The notes below the pieces were generated by a model. The model had not been told where the DNA came from. It made no database searches and was given only the letters and a program-made list of their open reading frames with translations. From NCBI RefSeq assembly GCF_030317145.1, contig NZ_JASZYE010000003.1, positions 248,001-312,000 of the forward strand: a DNA stretch of 64,000 nucleotides. The letters are read 5' to 3'. This stretch comes from Variovorax flavidus (GTDB lineage: Bacteria; Pseudomonadota; Gammaproteobacteria; Burkholderiales; Burkholderiaceae_C). Shown here piece after piece: positions 8,871-16,298 of the stretch. The position numbers and the translations under genes were made by a program. Position 1 is the first letter of the stretch. Each line of letters begins with the position of its first letter.

Positions 8871-9206
8871 TCAGGCTGCAACGAAACGGAGGTGCGCCTC
8901 GTGCGCCAGCCCGTCGCGAACGATGTCCCGGGCGTCGTCATCGGCAAACTCGAACAGGGCGTCGGGGATCTCGTCCTCGTCCAGCGCGAAGAGGATCTCG
9001 ATCGCATCCTGTTGCGCCTCGGAGAAGGCACCCACCTGGGTCAACCGATTGAACCTTGCGGCCGTCTCCTTCGGGGCGAGCGGGGACAACTCGAGCAGTT
9101 CGAGCACGAGCTTGATCTGGGACGGTGTGAGCGGCTTCGGGGCAGCAGACTTCTTCATGGCGATGAATCCTTTTTCGGTCGGCCTCAGGACGATTTCCTT
9201 TGCCAT
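8871..9206 (-). CDS. Hypothetical acidic protein, about 111 aa
   Basis: The family is not recognised. The protein has a basic Pro/Lys segment (KKSAAPKPLTPSQIKL) followed by a strongly acidic helical half (DAIEILFALDEDEIPDALFE...). No signal peptide or membrane segment is visible. Two starts have good ribosome-binding sites: the ATG at 9206 (CGGAG, 9-base spacing) and the ATG at 9158 (AAAGGA, 9-base spacing). The second would give a 95-residue protein starting MKKSAAPK. The longer form is listed. The 226 bases between this gene and the LysR gene at 8644 contain only a weak hairpin (TCCGA...TCGGA near 8679-8697). Confidence 0.6.
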   Translation of the reverse strand: MAKEIVLRPTEKGFIAMKKSAAPKPLTPSQIKLVLELLELSPLAPKETAARFNRLTQVGAFSEAQQDAIEILFALDEDEIPDALFEFADDDARDIVRDGLAHEAHLRFVAA

Positions 9207-9267
9207 GAAATCAGTCTCCGCGCCGATCCTTAAGCATTGCTGAAGACGGTCCCGGGATGTTTCTCCC

Positions 9268-9291
9268 GCCCCGCAGAAACCCAAGCGGGGC
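9268..9291. terminator. GC-rich stem-loop, possible terminator
   Basis: GCCCCGC (9268-9274) and GCGGGGC (9285-9291) form a 7-bp stem with a 10-base loop. It lies between the stop of the phosphatase-like gene (9328) and the start of the acidic protein gene (9206), both on the minus strand. No U-run follows on either strand, so a classical Rho-independent terminator is doubtful. Confidence 0.35.
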
Positions 9292-9309
9292 GTGAGGAAA
9301 GTCTCGCCA

Positions 9310-9331
9310 TCGCGGGCTACTCGCGGGCTAC
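9310..9331. repeat. Tandem 11-bp duplication
   Basis: The 11-base unit TCGCGGGCTAC is repeated twice without a gap. The second copy contains the stop codon (complement of 9328-9330) of the minus-strand phosphatase-like gene. Confidence 0.85.
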
Positions 9332-9825
9332 TGCATGTGCGCCAGGTCGCGCACGTCAGAGCGGATCGCCGCCGGGTCCGCGCTGTGCAGCGGCAGGCTG
9401 GTCAACAGCTCCAGTCGACGGCGCAGCGCATACAGCATCTGGAGTGCTGCACGATCGATTTCCCCGGCGCTGTCGAGAGCGGCGATATCCGGAAAGGACC
9501 ACAAGGCCGCATCAGGCTGCCCGGGCCAGTTGGGTTGGACCGGCAAGGTGGTTTCGTCGAGGGTGATCACGAAATTCGCGTGCGGAGAACTCCACCGGAT
9601 CATGTCGTCCCAGCCATGAGGCTGCGACAGCGGCACCGGCATGCCCGCGCTGGCGAGTGCGGCGATGGCGGCGGGATGGACCCGGTCGCTGACGTGGGCC
9701 GGGTGGCCGCACGAATAGGCGGAAAAGCGATCCCTGCCAAGGTGCGCCAGGCAGGCCTGGGCCAGGATGCTGCGCAGGGAATTGCGGCGCGAGACGAAGA
9801 TCACCACGAAGCGCTTTGCGATCAT
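9328..9825 (-). CDS. Low-molecular-weight phosphatase/ArsC-fold protein lacking the catalytic cysteine
   Basis: The fold is that of low-molecular-weight tyrosine phosphatases and thioredoxin-type arsenate reductases, 165 residues. Family landmarks are present: SLRSILAQACLAHLGRDRF, a YSCGHPA strand, WDDMIR, PVQPNWPGQPDAALW and a C-terminal LRRRLELLTSLPL. The P-loop, normally C-x5-R beginning CTGNSCR, reads SRRNSLR here, so the nucleophilic cysteine is Ser12. Ordinary phosphatase or arsenate reductase chemistry is therefore not expected. It may be a binding or regulatory protein. The ATG at 9825 is preferred because it places the beta-1 strand right after the start; its ribosome-binding site is weak. 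Confidence 0.75.
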   Translation of the reverse strand: MIAKRFVVIFVSRRNSLRSILAQACLAHLGRDRFSAYSCGHPAHVSDRVHPAAIAALASAGMPVPLSQPHGWDDMIRWSSPHANFVITLDETTLPVQPNWPGQPDAALWSFPDIAALDSAGEIDRAALQMLYALRRRLELLTSLPLHSADPAAIRSDVRDLAHMQ

Positions 9826-10040
9826 TGCCGATGGATGGAAGCGAACGACAAGACGTAGCGTAGAGGCGCGAAGGCCATCTCCGCAAGGCGCCAAACCCGC
9901 TGCGTGCGAATTGAAGGACATCCACCCATCGGTGGATGCCGACATGGCCCTGACAGGACTACGATGCCGCGTGCGCCCGGGTCGCGGAGGTCCGGCGCAT
10001 GCCCTGACCGCTCCGCACGTCCGCCCCGGAGGCATACATC

Positions 10041-10916
10041 ATGGCAAGCTCCAAGAAGAAGAAGGGCCAGCCGGCCATCGAAACCTTTGTCGCCCACGCC
10101 AGCGTCAAGGCGAACGCGAGCGCAGCCGCCATCAAGTCCGCCTACAAGATCGAGGTTCGCTTCGTCGCCGGGCTGACGGCCACACAGAAGAATGCCTTCA
10201 AGACCGCGGCGAAGCGTTGGTCGAAGGTCATCATCGGCGACGTGCCGAGCGTGACCGTCAGCGGCGAGGTCATCGACGACCTGCTGATCATGGCCCAGGG
10301 CGTTGCGATCGACGGGCCGGGCAAGATCCTGGGGCAGGCGGGGCCGACGCACCTGCGGCCAGCCTCCGCAGGCGTCCACGCGTTCCTCCCGGCCAAGGGG
10401 CTGATGTCGTTCGACACGGCGGACCTCGCGGCGATGCAGGCGGATGGGACGCTGGTCGATGTCATCACGCACGAGATGGGCCACGTGATCGGCATCGGCA
10501 CGGTGTGGGAACTCAAGAAGCTGCTCTCTGGAGGCACCACGACCAATCCTCGCTTCACGGGAGCCGCGGCCAAGAAGGAGTTCGGCGCGCTGAAGGGCGC
10601 CGGGCCGACGGCCGTCCCCGTGGAGAACACGGGAGGCCCCGGAACCATGAACAGCCACTGGCGCGAGACCGTGTTCAGGAACGAACTCATGTCGGGCTTC
10701 ATCGCCGCCCCGAACAATCCCCTGAGCCGCGTCACCGTCGCGAGCCTGCAGGATCTGGGGTACGTGGTCGACCTGGCTGCGGCCGAGCCGTACGCATTGC
10801 CCAATCTGCAGGCGCTGGCGGAGGCCGGCTTGATGGCGGCCCATGGCGGCGAAGAGCCATTGCACGCACTTCCGATCTTTGCCCCCAAGGTGCTGCCGGA
10901 CGACAGCCTGGTCTGA
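10041..10916 (+). CDS. Leishmanolysin-like (M8 family) zinc metalloprotease
   Basis: The 291-residue protein carries the zinc-protease motif HEMGH (His144, Glu145, His148) in THEMGHVIGIG. A probable third zinc ligand, His206, lies in MNSHWRETVF, and a Met-turn in NELMSGF. The roughly 58-residue gap between HExxH and the third His, and the H-W-R-E/N-E-L-M wording, match leishmanolysin-like peptidases and not thermolysin or ordinary metzincins. No signal peptide is visible: the N-terminus is MASSKKKKGQPAIETF. It is therefore probably cytoplasmic or exported by a non-Sec route. It precedes a UDG-fold gene and an amidohydrolase gene on the same strand. The substrate is unknown. Confidence 0.8.
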   Translation: MASSKKKKGQPAIETFVAHASVKANASAAAIKSAYKIEVRFVAGLTATQKNAFKTAAKRWSKVIIGDVPSVTVSGEVIDDLLIMAQGVAIDGPGKILGQAGPTHLRPASAGVHAFLPAKGLMSFDTADLAAMQADGTLVDVITHEMGHVIGIGTVWELKKLLSGGTTTNPRFTGAAAKKEFGALKGAGPTAVPVENTGGPGTMNSHWRETVFRNELMSGFIAAPNNPLSRVTVASLQDLGYVVDLAAAEPYALPNLQALAEAGLMAAHGGEEPLHALPIFAPKVLPDDSLV

Positions 10917-11044
10917 GTGGGACGGCGATGCCCAGGATGCTGCGCCCCCCGATGATGGTCCTGCCGGATTCAGCGCTCGTATCCAGCCCGAAGAAAACGA
11001 GCGTCCAACCTCGCAACCGGACAAACGCCACGGAGGAACCCAAG

Positions 11045-11857
11045 GTGCATCCGTTCGACCCAGGCTACACGGCCGAGCCCTTCCTGACGCTGTGCGCGGA
11101 ATACCCCGAGGAGACCGTCTATCCCCCCGGTCAGTTCAGGGTGGAATGGGGCCCGATCTTTCACCGGGGCCGTCTCGACGGATCGGCGCGAGTCCTCGTG
11201 ATCGGACAGGACCCGGCCCAGCACGAAACCGTCATCCGGCGCATCCTCGTCGGCGAGGCGGGACGGCGGGTGCAGGGTCTTCTCGCCAAGCTCGGCATCA
11301 CGAAGAGCTACGTCTGCGTCAACACCTACCTCTACAGCGTCTTCGGAAGCGTGAAGGCGGCAACGTCCAGGAACCCGGCGCTCGTCGACTATCGCAACCG
11401 TTGGCTGAAGGCCCTGCTCATCGGCCAGAACATCGAACTGGTCATTGCGCTCGGCCAGGCCGCCCAGACCGCATGGACGCTGTGGCAGGCCAGCGCCGAT
11501 GGACAAGGCCTGCAGGTTCCCTTCGTCGCGATCACGCATCCGACCCAGCCGGAGAGTTCGTCGAACAACGACAAGGCCAAGCTCGCGGCCGCGACGAAGA
11601 AGATGCTGCAGAACTGGAATGCTGCGCTGCAGGCAGTCCATCAGAACGTCACGCATCCGGATGTTGCGACTGCGCTCGCGCTCTACGGCGACACCTGGGC
11701 GGCCAACGACCGGCTGAGGATTCCGGACCAGGACTTTCCCGCCGGCCTGCCGCTGTGGATGCGCGAGAACGACGGATGGGCGCGGCGAGCCGGCGCGGAC
11801 GCCCTGGCCAAGCGGCGCAACATCACGATCACGGTCAGCACGGGCGTTGTGTCATGA
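11045..11857 (+). CDS. Uracil-DNA glycosylase-fold protein
   Basis: The 270-residue protein matches the uracil-DNA glycosylase superfamily. Motif I reads LVIGQDPAQHE (Asp56), comparable with the GQDPYH water-activating loop. Motif II reads THPTQPESS (His165-Pro166), comparable with the HPS/HPSP leucine-loop region. LVIALGQAAQTAWTLW lies between them as expected. The GTG at 11045 is chosen over the ATG at 10928 because GGAGG precedes it by 8 bases and it starts directly at the conserved part. The stop overlaps the next ATG (ATGA), implying coupled translation with the amidohydrolase. DNA-repair activity is possible, but the neighbours are not repair genes. Confidence 0.72.
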   Translation: MHPFDPGYTAEPFLTLCAEYPEETVYPPGQFRVEWGPIFHRGRLDGSARVLVIGQDPAQHETVIRRILVGEAGRRVQGLLAKLGITKSYVCVNTYLYSVFGSVKAATSRNPALVDYRNRWLKALLIGQNIELVIALGQAAQTAWTLWQASADGQGLQVPFVAITHPTQPESSSNNDKAKLAAATKKMLQNWNAALQAVHQNVTHPDVATALALYGDTWAANDRLRIPDQDFPAGLPLWMRENDGWARRAGADALAKRRNITITVSTGVVS

Positions 11858-13623
11858 AGCACGTGGAGCGCCAGTGGTACCCCTTGAGCGGCCAGCAGCC
11901 CGCGGCACAGCCACGAGGCGCCGCCGCAGCGGCGAGGAAGCCGCCGCCCATCGACCCGCTGACCGGCCCCAGGTTTGCCCTCGCGGGGCGCGTCGTGACG
12001 ATGGACGATGCGTTCACGGTCCTGGATGACGGCGTGGTGTATGTCGATCGCGGCACGATCGTCGCCGTGCAGGACAGGGCAAGGAAGCCGCCGGCCGATT
12101 TCGCCGGCGTCAAGGTCGTGGAGACGGGCGGAAGCATCTACCCTGGGCTCATCGAGCTTCACAACCACCTGAGCTTCAATGCCCTGACGCTCTGGAGCCC
12201 GGTGCCCAAGCTCTACCAGAACCGGGGCCAATGGCCGAAGCATCCCGACTACCGGCGCCTGATCAGCGGGCCGATGACGGTCGTCGGCGAACACCGCGAT
12301 GCGAAGGGGAACGCCGCGCTCATCGCGCCGCTCGTGCGCTACGTCGAATGCAAATGCCTCCTGGGCGGGGTGACGACCAGCCAGGGGATCATGCTCAACA
12401 GCAATGCCGGCATCCGGCGCTACTACCGCGGCATCCTGCGCAACGTGGAGCAAACGGACGATCCGCTGCTGTCGGAAGCGCAGGCACGAATCGACGACGT
12501 GGATGCGAAGAACGCGCGATCCTTCCTCAAGCGGCTCAACAAGGAAGACAGCTGCTTCCTGCTGCACCTGAGCGAAGGCATCACGCCGGACGGCGAAACC
12601 GAATCCCCGGCCCGCAAGCATTTCCTGGCGCTGGAGGTGGCACCCGACGAATGGGCCATCAACGACCGCCTGGCGGCGATCCATTCCGCCGGTCTCCTGG
12701 CGGAGGACTTCGAGGTCATGGGCAAGCTGAAGGGCTCGATGGTCTGGTCGCCCCTGAGCAACCTGCTGCTCTATGGCGCCACCGCGCGCGTCGACGCCGC
12801 CCGCGCGGCAAAGGTCCGCATCGGGCTCGGAAGCGACTGGTCGCCCTCCGGCAGCAAGAACCTTCTGGGCGAGCTGAAGGTGGCCTGGCTCTACTCGCAG
12901 CACATGCTCAACAACCTCTTCACGGCGCGCGACCTGCTGGCCATGGCGACTCGCGACGCCGCCAAGATCCTGAAATGGGAACAAGCGCTCGGCTCCATCG
13001 AAGCCGACAAGCGCGCCGACCTGGTCGTGATGGACGGTGCGGCCGGAGAGCCCTGCGAGGCCTTCATCCGGGCCAGGGAGACCGACATCCGCCTGGTGGT
13101 CATCAACGGCGTCGCCCGCTACGGCATCCCGTCGGCCATGCAGGCACTCGGCGCCAAGGGCGAGGCGTTGAAGGTCGGCGGCCAGAGTCGCCAGGTGTTC
13201 CTGGCGCAGGAAACCGGAGACCCCGACGTCGGCCAGGTGAGCCTGAAGGCAGCGACCGCAGCGTTGAAGAAGGCGTTCAAGAACCTGAAGAGCCTGGCGC
13301 GCGACATCGAGAAGCCGAAGGTCAGAAAGCCGGCGCTGATGTCGGCGGATGCTCCGAGACGCGCCGTCTGGGGATTGGCACTGGACGAGATCAAGGACAC
13401 GGGCGTGGACCAGCGGCCTCGCCTGCCATTTGCCGGGCCTCGCGACTTCACGGGCCCGAACCTGCAGGCGGCGAGCGCCAAGTCGCCGCCCCTGTCGACC
13501 ATCCTCGGACCGATCGAACTCGATCCGCTCACCGTCGCCGACGATCCCCACTTTCTCGCCCGCATCCTGAGCGAACCCAACGTGCCGGCGGCAATTCGCG
13601 CAGGCTTGCCGCAGCTCTACTAG
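11854..13623 (+). CDS. Amidohydrolase-superfamily protein with C-terminal extension
   Basis: This 589-residue metal-dependent hydrolase belongs to the ATZ/TRZ/deaminase branch. The metal motifs appear in order: H-x-H in YPGLIELHNHLSFNAL, a histidine in FLLHLSEG, another in AAIHSAGL, and the final aspartate in IGLGSDWSPSGSKNLLGE. The composite small domain follows (LGSIEADKRADLVVMDG). About 130 residues beyond the usual end, with a Lys-rich helix (AALKKAFKNLKSLARDIEKP), have no recognised domain. It is translated from an ATG that overlaps the UDG-fold stop. Substrates of such enzymes include cytosine, guanine and triazines; the substrate here cannot be told from sequence. Confidence 0.75.
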   Translation: MKHVERQWYPLSGQQPAAQPRGAAAAARKPPPIDPLTGPRFALAGRVVTMDDAFTVLDDGVVYVDRGTIVAVQDRARKPPADFAGVKVVETGGSIYPGLIELHNHLSFNALTLWSPVPKLYQNRGQWPKHPDYRRLISGPMTVVGEHRDAKGNAALIAPLVRYVECKCLLGGVTTSQGIMLNSNAGIRRYYRGILRNVEQTDDPLLSEAQARIDDVDAKNARSFLKRLNKEDSCFLLHLSEGITPDGETESPARKHFLALEVAPDEWAINDRLAAIHSAGLLAEDFEVMGKLKGSMVWSPLSNLLLYGATARVDAARAAKVRIGLGSDWSPSGSKNLLGELKVAWLYSQHMLNNLFTARDLLAMATRDAAKILKWEQALGSIEADKRADLVVMDGAAGEPCEAFIRARETDIRLVVINGVARYGIPSAMQALGAKGEALKVGGQSRQVFLAQETGDPDVGQVSLKAATAALKKAFKNLKSLARDIEKPKVRKPALMSADAPRRAVWGLALDEIKDTGVDQRPRLPFAGPRDFTGPNLQAASAKSPPLSTILGPIELDPLTVADDPHFLARILSEPNVPAAIRAGLPQLY

Positions 13624-13764
13624 CGGCGCCGCGCCCTGCCCCGAGCCGGGGCGTATTGCACAACGACCGTCACGCAGTCAATGAGGAAATGATCGCGGTT
13701 GTCGTGTCGATGCGGACGGAGCCAAATGGTACGGACAGGCAATTTCGCCGACCGAGGAGAGAAG

Positions 13765-14076
13765 ATGGATTCGAATCAAGACGAAAGCCGATTCACTCGC
13801 TCGGACCGCGAAAGATGCGATCCGCAGGGCTTCCGGCGCACCACCAGGCTGCGCGAGATCCTGCGGGTGGTGACCTTGCTGGTCGCCGGAGTCGCACTGG
13901 TTGCTTCAATCCCCTGCCTGAGCAATGCGAGCTTTCCGGTGACCAGCCTGATCATCTACACGGCGGGCATGGTGTTCATCACCATGCCTCTCTGCCTGAT
14001 CTATGAAAGCTCCCTCCAGGTCCACGAGCTGACCGTCGCGCACGGACTCGGAGAACCGGCTCCCACCCTCGTCTAG
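13765..14076 (+). CDS. Small membrane protein, 103 aa
   Basis: The family is not recognised. The ATG at 13765 has a GAGGAG ribosome-binding site 5 bases upstream. After a charged, Arg-rich N-terminal 35 residues come two predicted membrane helices, VVTLLVAGVALVASIPCL and SLIIYTAGMVFITMPLCLI, joined by a short loop. The C-terminus is short and polar. Its stop codon overlaps the stop of the convergent LysR gene in the shared sequence CTAG (14073-14076). It is 141 bases after the amidohydrolase and probably transcribed separately. Confidence 0.6.
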   Translation: MDSNQDESRFTRSDRERCDPQGFRRTTRLREILRVVTLLVAGVALVASIPCLSNASFPVTSLIIYTAGMVFITMPLCLIYESSLQVHELTVAHGLGEPAPTLV

Positions 14077-14945
14077 GGCTGCCGCGCCGCGATCGGCCCC
14101 GGGCCTGCGCTCGCGACCTGGCGCAGGACGGCCAGCGCGGGTTCAACGATTTTCGGATCGGCACCGACGGCATACACAGCGTAGGCCGGATACAGGAATT
14201 CAGGCGTGTCCGGCACCCGGCGAAGATGGCCCGATTCCAGATGGGCGCGGACCACATCGAGCCGGAAATAGCCCGTGCCGCCAGCGGCAAGAAGGAACTC
14301 ACGGCCGAGCGGACCGAGGCCGGCACTCACTGCGGCATGCGAGAGCTCGGGAAACGCGAGGTCGTGCTGCGTCGCGAACTCGGGGCCCCAGTCGACATAG
14401 ACGTAGTCCGCCGGCTGCGGAATGCGCGCGTGTTTCGCCGTGGTCACCATGACGAGCTTTTCCTCGATGAGAAGCTCCACCCGGAGACCGGGACGCTGCT
14501 GCGGCGCGTACGCGATGGCAATGTCGAGCACCCCGGCGGCGACCTTGTCGAGCAGGTCGTGCGGAAAGCCCACCTCGGTGCGGATCGCCAGGCTGGCGTC
14601 TGCGGCGCGAAGTTGCAGCAGCCATCGCAGCAGCAGCGGGTCCCAGAGGCTGATCTCGCACCCCGCGGCCAGCACGGCGCGGCTGCCGACCGGCACGGCC
14701 ACCTGATGGCGCGCACGCTCCCAGACCTGCACGAGCATGGTCGCGTGCGGCAGGAACTGCTCGCCGGCCCGGGTGAGCGCCGCGCCGGCCTTGTTGCGCA
14801 CGAAGAGCCGGCGCTCCAGCAATTGCTCCAGCGTCCGCACACGCGCGCTGATGGAGGTCTGCGTGACGTTCAGCTTCTGCGCGGCGCGCTGGAAGCTCTG
14901 CGTCTCGACGATCTCCAGGAAGGTCCGAGCTAGAGTGATGTCCAT
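14073..14945 (-). CDS. LysR-family transcriptional regulator
   Basis: This is a 290-residue LysR regulator. The N-terminal HTH (DITLARTFLEIVETQSFQRA...QTSISARVRTLEQLL) spans about residues 2-60, and a ligand-binding domain makes up the rest. The ATG at 14945 is preferred to an upstream in-frame start because it places the HTH right after the initiator, and AAGGG lies upstream. A perfect dyad ATGCAA-N5-TTGCAT sits 14 bases upstream and is a plausible auto-regulatory site. The gene is divergent from a 79-residue unknown at 15090. No metabolic gene cluster adjoins it, so the effector cannot be guessed. Confidence 0.85.
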   Translation of the reverse strand: MDITLARTFLEIVETQSFQRAAQKLNVTQTSISARVRTLEQLLERRLFVRNKAGAALTRAGEQFLPHATMLVQVWERARHQVAVPVGSRAVLAAGCEISLWDPLLLRWLLQLRAADASLAIRTEVGFPHDLLDKVAAGVLDIAIAYAPQQRPGLRVELLIEEKLVMVTTAKHARIPQPADYVYVDWGPEFATQHDLAFPELSHAAVSAGLGPLGREFLLAAGGTGYFRLDVVRAHLESGHLRRVPDTPEFLYPAYAVYAVGADPKIVEPALAVLRQVASAGPGPIAARQP

Positions 14946-14958
14946 GCCAACCCTTTGG

Positions 14959-14975
14959 ATGCAATATTTTTGCAT
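14959..14975. promoter_or_regulatory. Dyad ATGCAA-N5-TTGCAT, candidate LysR operator
   Basis: A perfect inverted repeat with 6-bp arms lies in the 144-base gap between the LysR gene starting at 14945 and the divergent small gene at 15090. The stretch is clearly AT-richer than its surroundings, as expected for a promoter/operator. Confidence 0.5.
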
Positions 14976-15089
14976 TCAACTGGCAATAAATCTCGTTTTA
15001 CTTATCGAGAAGCCGCGACGAAGATGTTGTTCACTCGGGCCTGAACCTTGCACGCCACAGTCCCGATCCACTCGAAAAGGAACTCCTTG

Positions 15090-15329
15090 ATGTCCGTCGT
15101 TCACCGATCAGCAAAAATCGCGGGTATGTCCGACCGCTTGCTCCGTGCACTGAACACCCTTGCCGAAGAAACCCAGACGCTTGTGCAAGCGCTGTTGAGC
15201 CCGCGCTCGATCATCGAAGAAGTGGAAGAAATGCGCGCCCTGCAGGTGAGGGCCAATGCCATCGAAGCCCGGGACCCCGCGCGTGCAGCGGTGTTGCGGT
15301 GGCACGCCTCGCGAGTCGGCCTGCGCTGA
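15090..15329 (+). CDS. Small hypothetical protein, 79 aa
   Basis: The family is not recognised. The ATG at 15090 has AAGGA upstream. The protein is helical, with SDRLLRALNTLAEETQTLVQ and IIEEVEEMRALQVRANAIEA segments that could pair as a helical hairpin. The end is basic (VLRWHASRVGLR). It is divergent from the LysR gene at 14073-14945 and could be its target. Confidence 0.55.
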   Translation: MSVVHRSAKIAGMSDRLLRALNTLAEETQTLVQALLSPRSIIEEVEEMRALQVRANAIEARDPARAAVLRWHASRVGLR

Positions 15330-15356
15330 GGGCGAAGCCGCGCCGCCCGCGGCGAA

Positions 15357-16283
15357 TCAGAGGCTCGGCACCGGGACGATCTGCGAGATCAGCGCAGTCC
15401 CGTCGCTCACGAGAAAGTCCTTGAAGGCCTGTGCCACCGGAGGCAGGCGCTTGCTTCTCCGATGCACGACATACCAGTTGAGGATCAGCGGAAGTCCCTG
15501 CACGTCGAGAACACAAAGGCTGCCGGACCTCAGTTCCTGGCTGACCGTGTGAGCGGACACGAAGCTGACGCCCATGCCGGCAATCACGGCCTGCTTGATC
15601 GTCTCCGTGCTGCGGATCTCCATGGCGATGTGGATTCCCGCCAGCTGTCCACCCAGGGCTTCTTCCATGGAGTTCCGGGTGTCCGAGCCCTTCTCGCGCA
15701 CGACGAAGGGCTCATGCATCAGCCTTGCGAGCGGAATCCGTTTCACGCCGACCAGCGGATGACCTGGCGCCGCGACCACGACATAGGGGTGCGGCGCAAA
15801 GGGCTGATTGACAGTGTCGAGATCGGCAGGCGGCCGCACCATGATCGCCAGGTCGGTCAGGTTCTCGGTGATATGGATCAACAGCCCTTCCCGGTTGTGG
15901 ACCGTGAAATTCAGCTTCACGCCTCGATGGCGACCCGCGAAGTCCACGAGCAGACGCGGAAAGAAATAATCGCCGGCGCTGATGACGCCGACATTGAGCC
16001 GGCCGCCCGAGACGCCCTTGAATTGCGTCATCGCGCTCTCGGCCGCCTCGAACTGCAGGATGATCGCGCGAGCGATCTGGAGCAACTCCGCGCCCGCCGG
16101 AGTCAGGTAGATCTTCTTTCCGAACTGCTCGAACAGCGCGTTGCCCGCGTGCTCCTCGAGCTTGCGCACCTGCGTGGACACGGCGGGTTGGGTCAGGTGG
16201 AGTTCCTCCGCCGCGCGCGAGAAGCTCAACAGTCTCGCGACGGCCTCGAAGACCTTCAGCTGCCGCAACGTGGCGTTCTTCAC
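15357..16283 (-). CDS. LysR-family regulator (CbbR/CysB-like branch)
   Basis: This 308-residue LysR regulator has an N-terminal HTH (ATLRQLKVFEAVARLLSFSRAA...TQPAVSTQVRKLEEH) and a ligand-binding domain resembling CbbR-type proteins (GVISAGDYFFPRLLVDFAGR, VREKGSDTRNSMEEAL, TIKQAVIAGMGVSFVS). It is the last gene of a minus-strand run: sucC-like, sucD-like, FAH-family, panE-like, lysR. It starts 15 bases after the panE-like stop, so it is probably co-transcribed with the genes it controls. The AT-rich region 20237-20376 ahead of the run is its most likely binding site. Confidence 0.85.
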   Translation of the reverse strand: MKNATLRQLKVFEAVARLLSFSRAAEELHLTQPAVSTQVRKLEEHAGNALFEQFGKKIYLTPAGAELLQIARAIILQFEAAESAMTQFKGVSGGRLNVGVISAGDYFFPRLLVDFAGRHRGVKLNFTVHNREGLLIHITENLTDLAIMVRPPADLDTVNQPFAPHPYVVVAAPGHPLVGVKRIPLARLMHEPFVVREKGSDTRNSMEEALGGQLAGIHIAMEIRSTETIKQAVIAGMGVSFVSAHTVSQELRSGSLCVLDVQGLPLILNWYVVHRRSKRLPPVAQAFKDFLVSDGTALISQIVPVPSL

Positions 16284-16298
16284 CCGGATGCGGCGAGG

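Noticed and set aside
9268..9291. Classical Rho-independent terminator
   Set aside because: The stem is strong but no U-run follows on either strand, so it is listed only as a possible terminator with low confidence.
3..9825. An arsenic-resistance island formed by arsH and the ArsC-like gene
   Set aside because: The two are 9 kb apart with the gallate operon between them, and the ArsC-like protein lacks its catalytic cysteine. No arsR, arsB or acr3 is visible.
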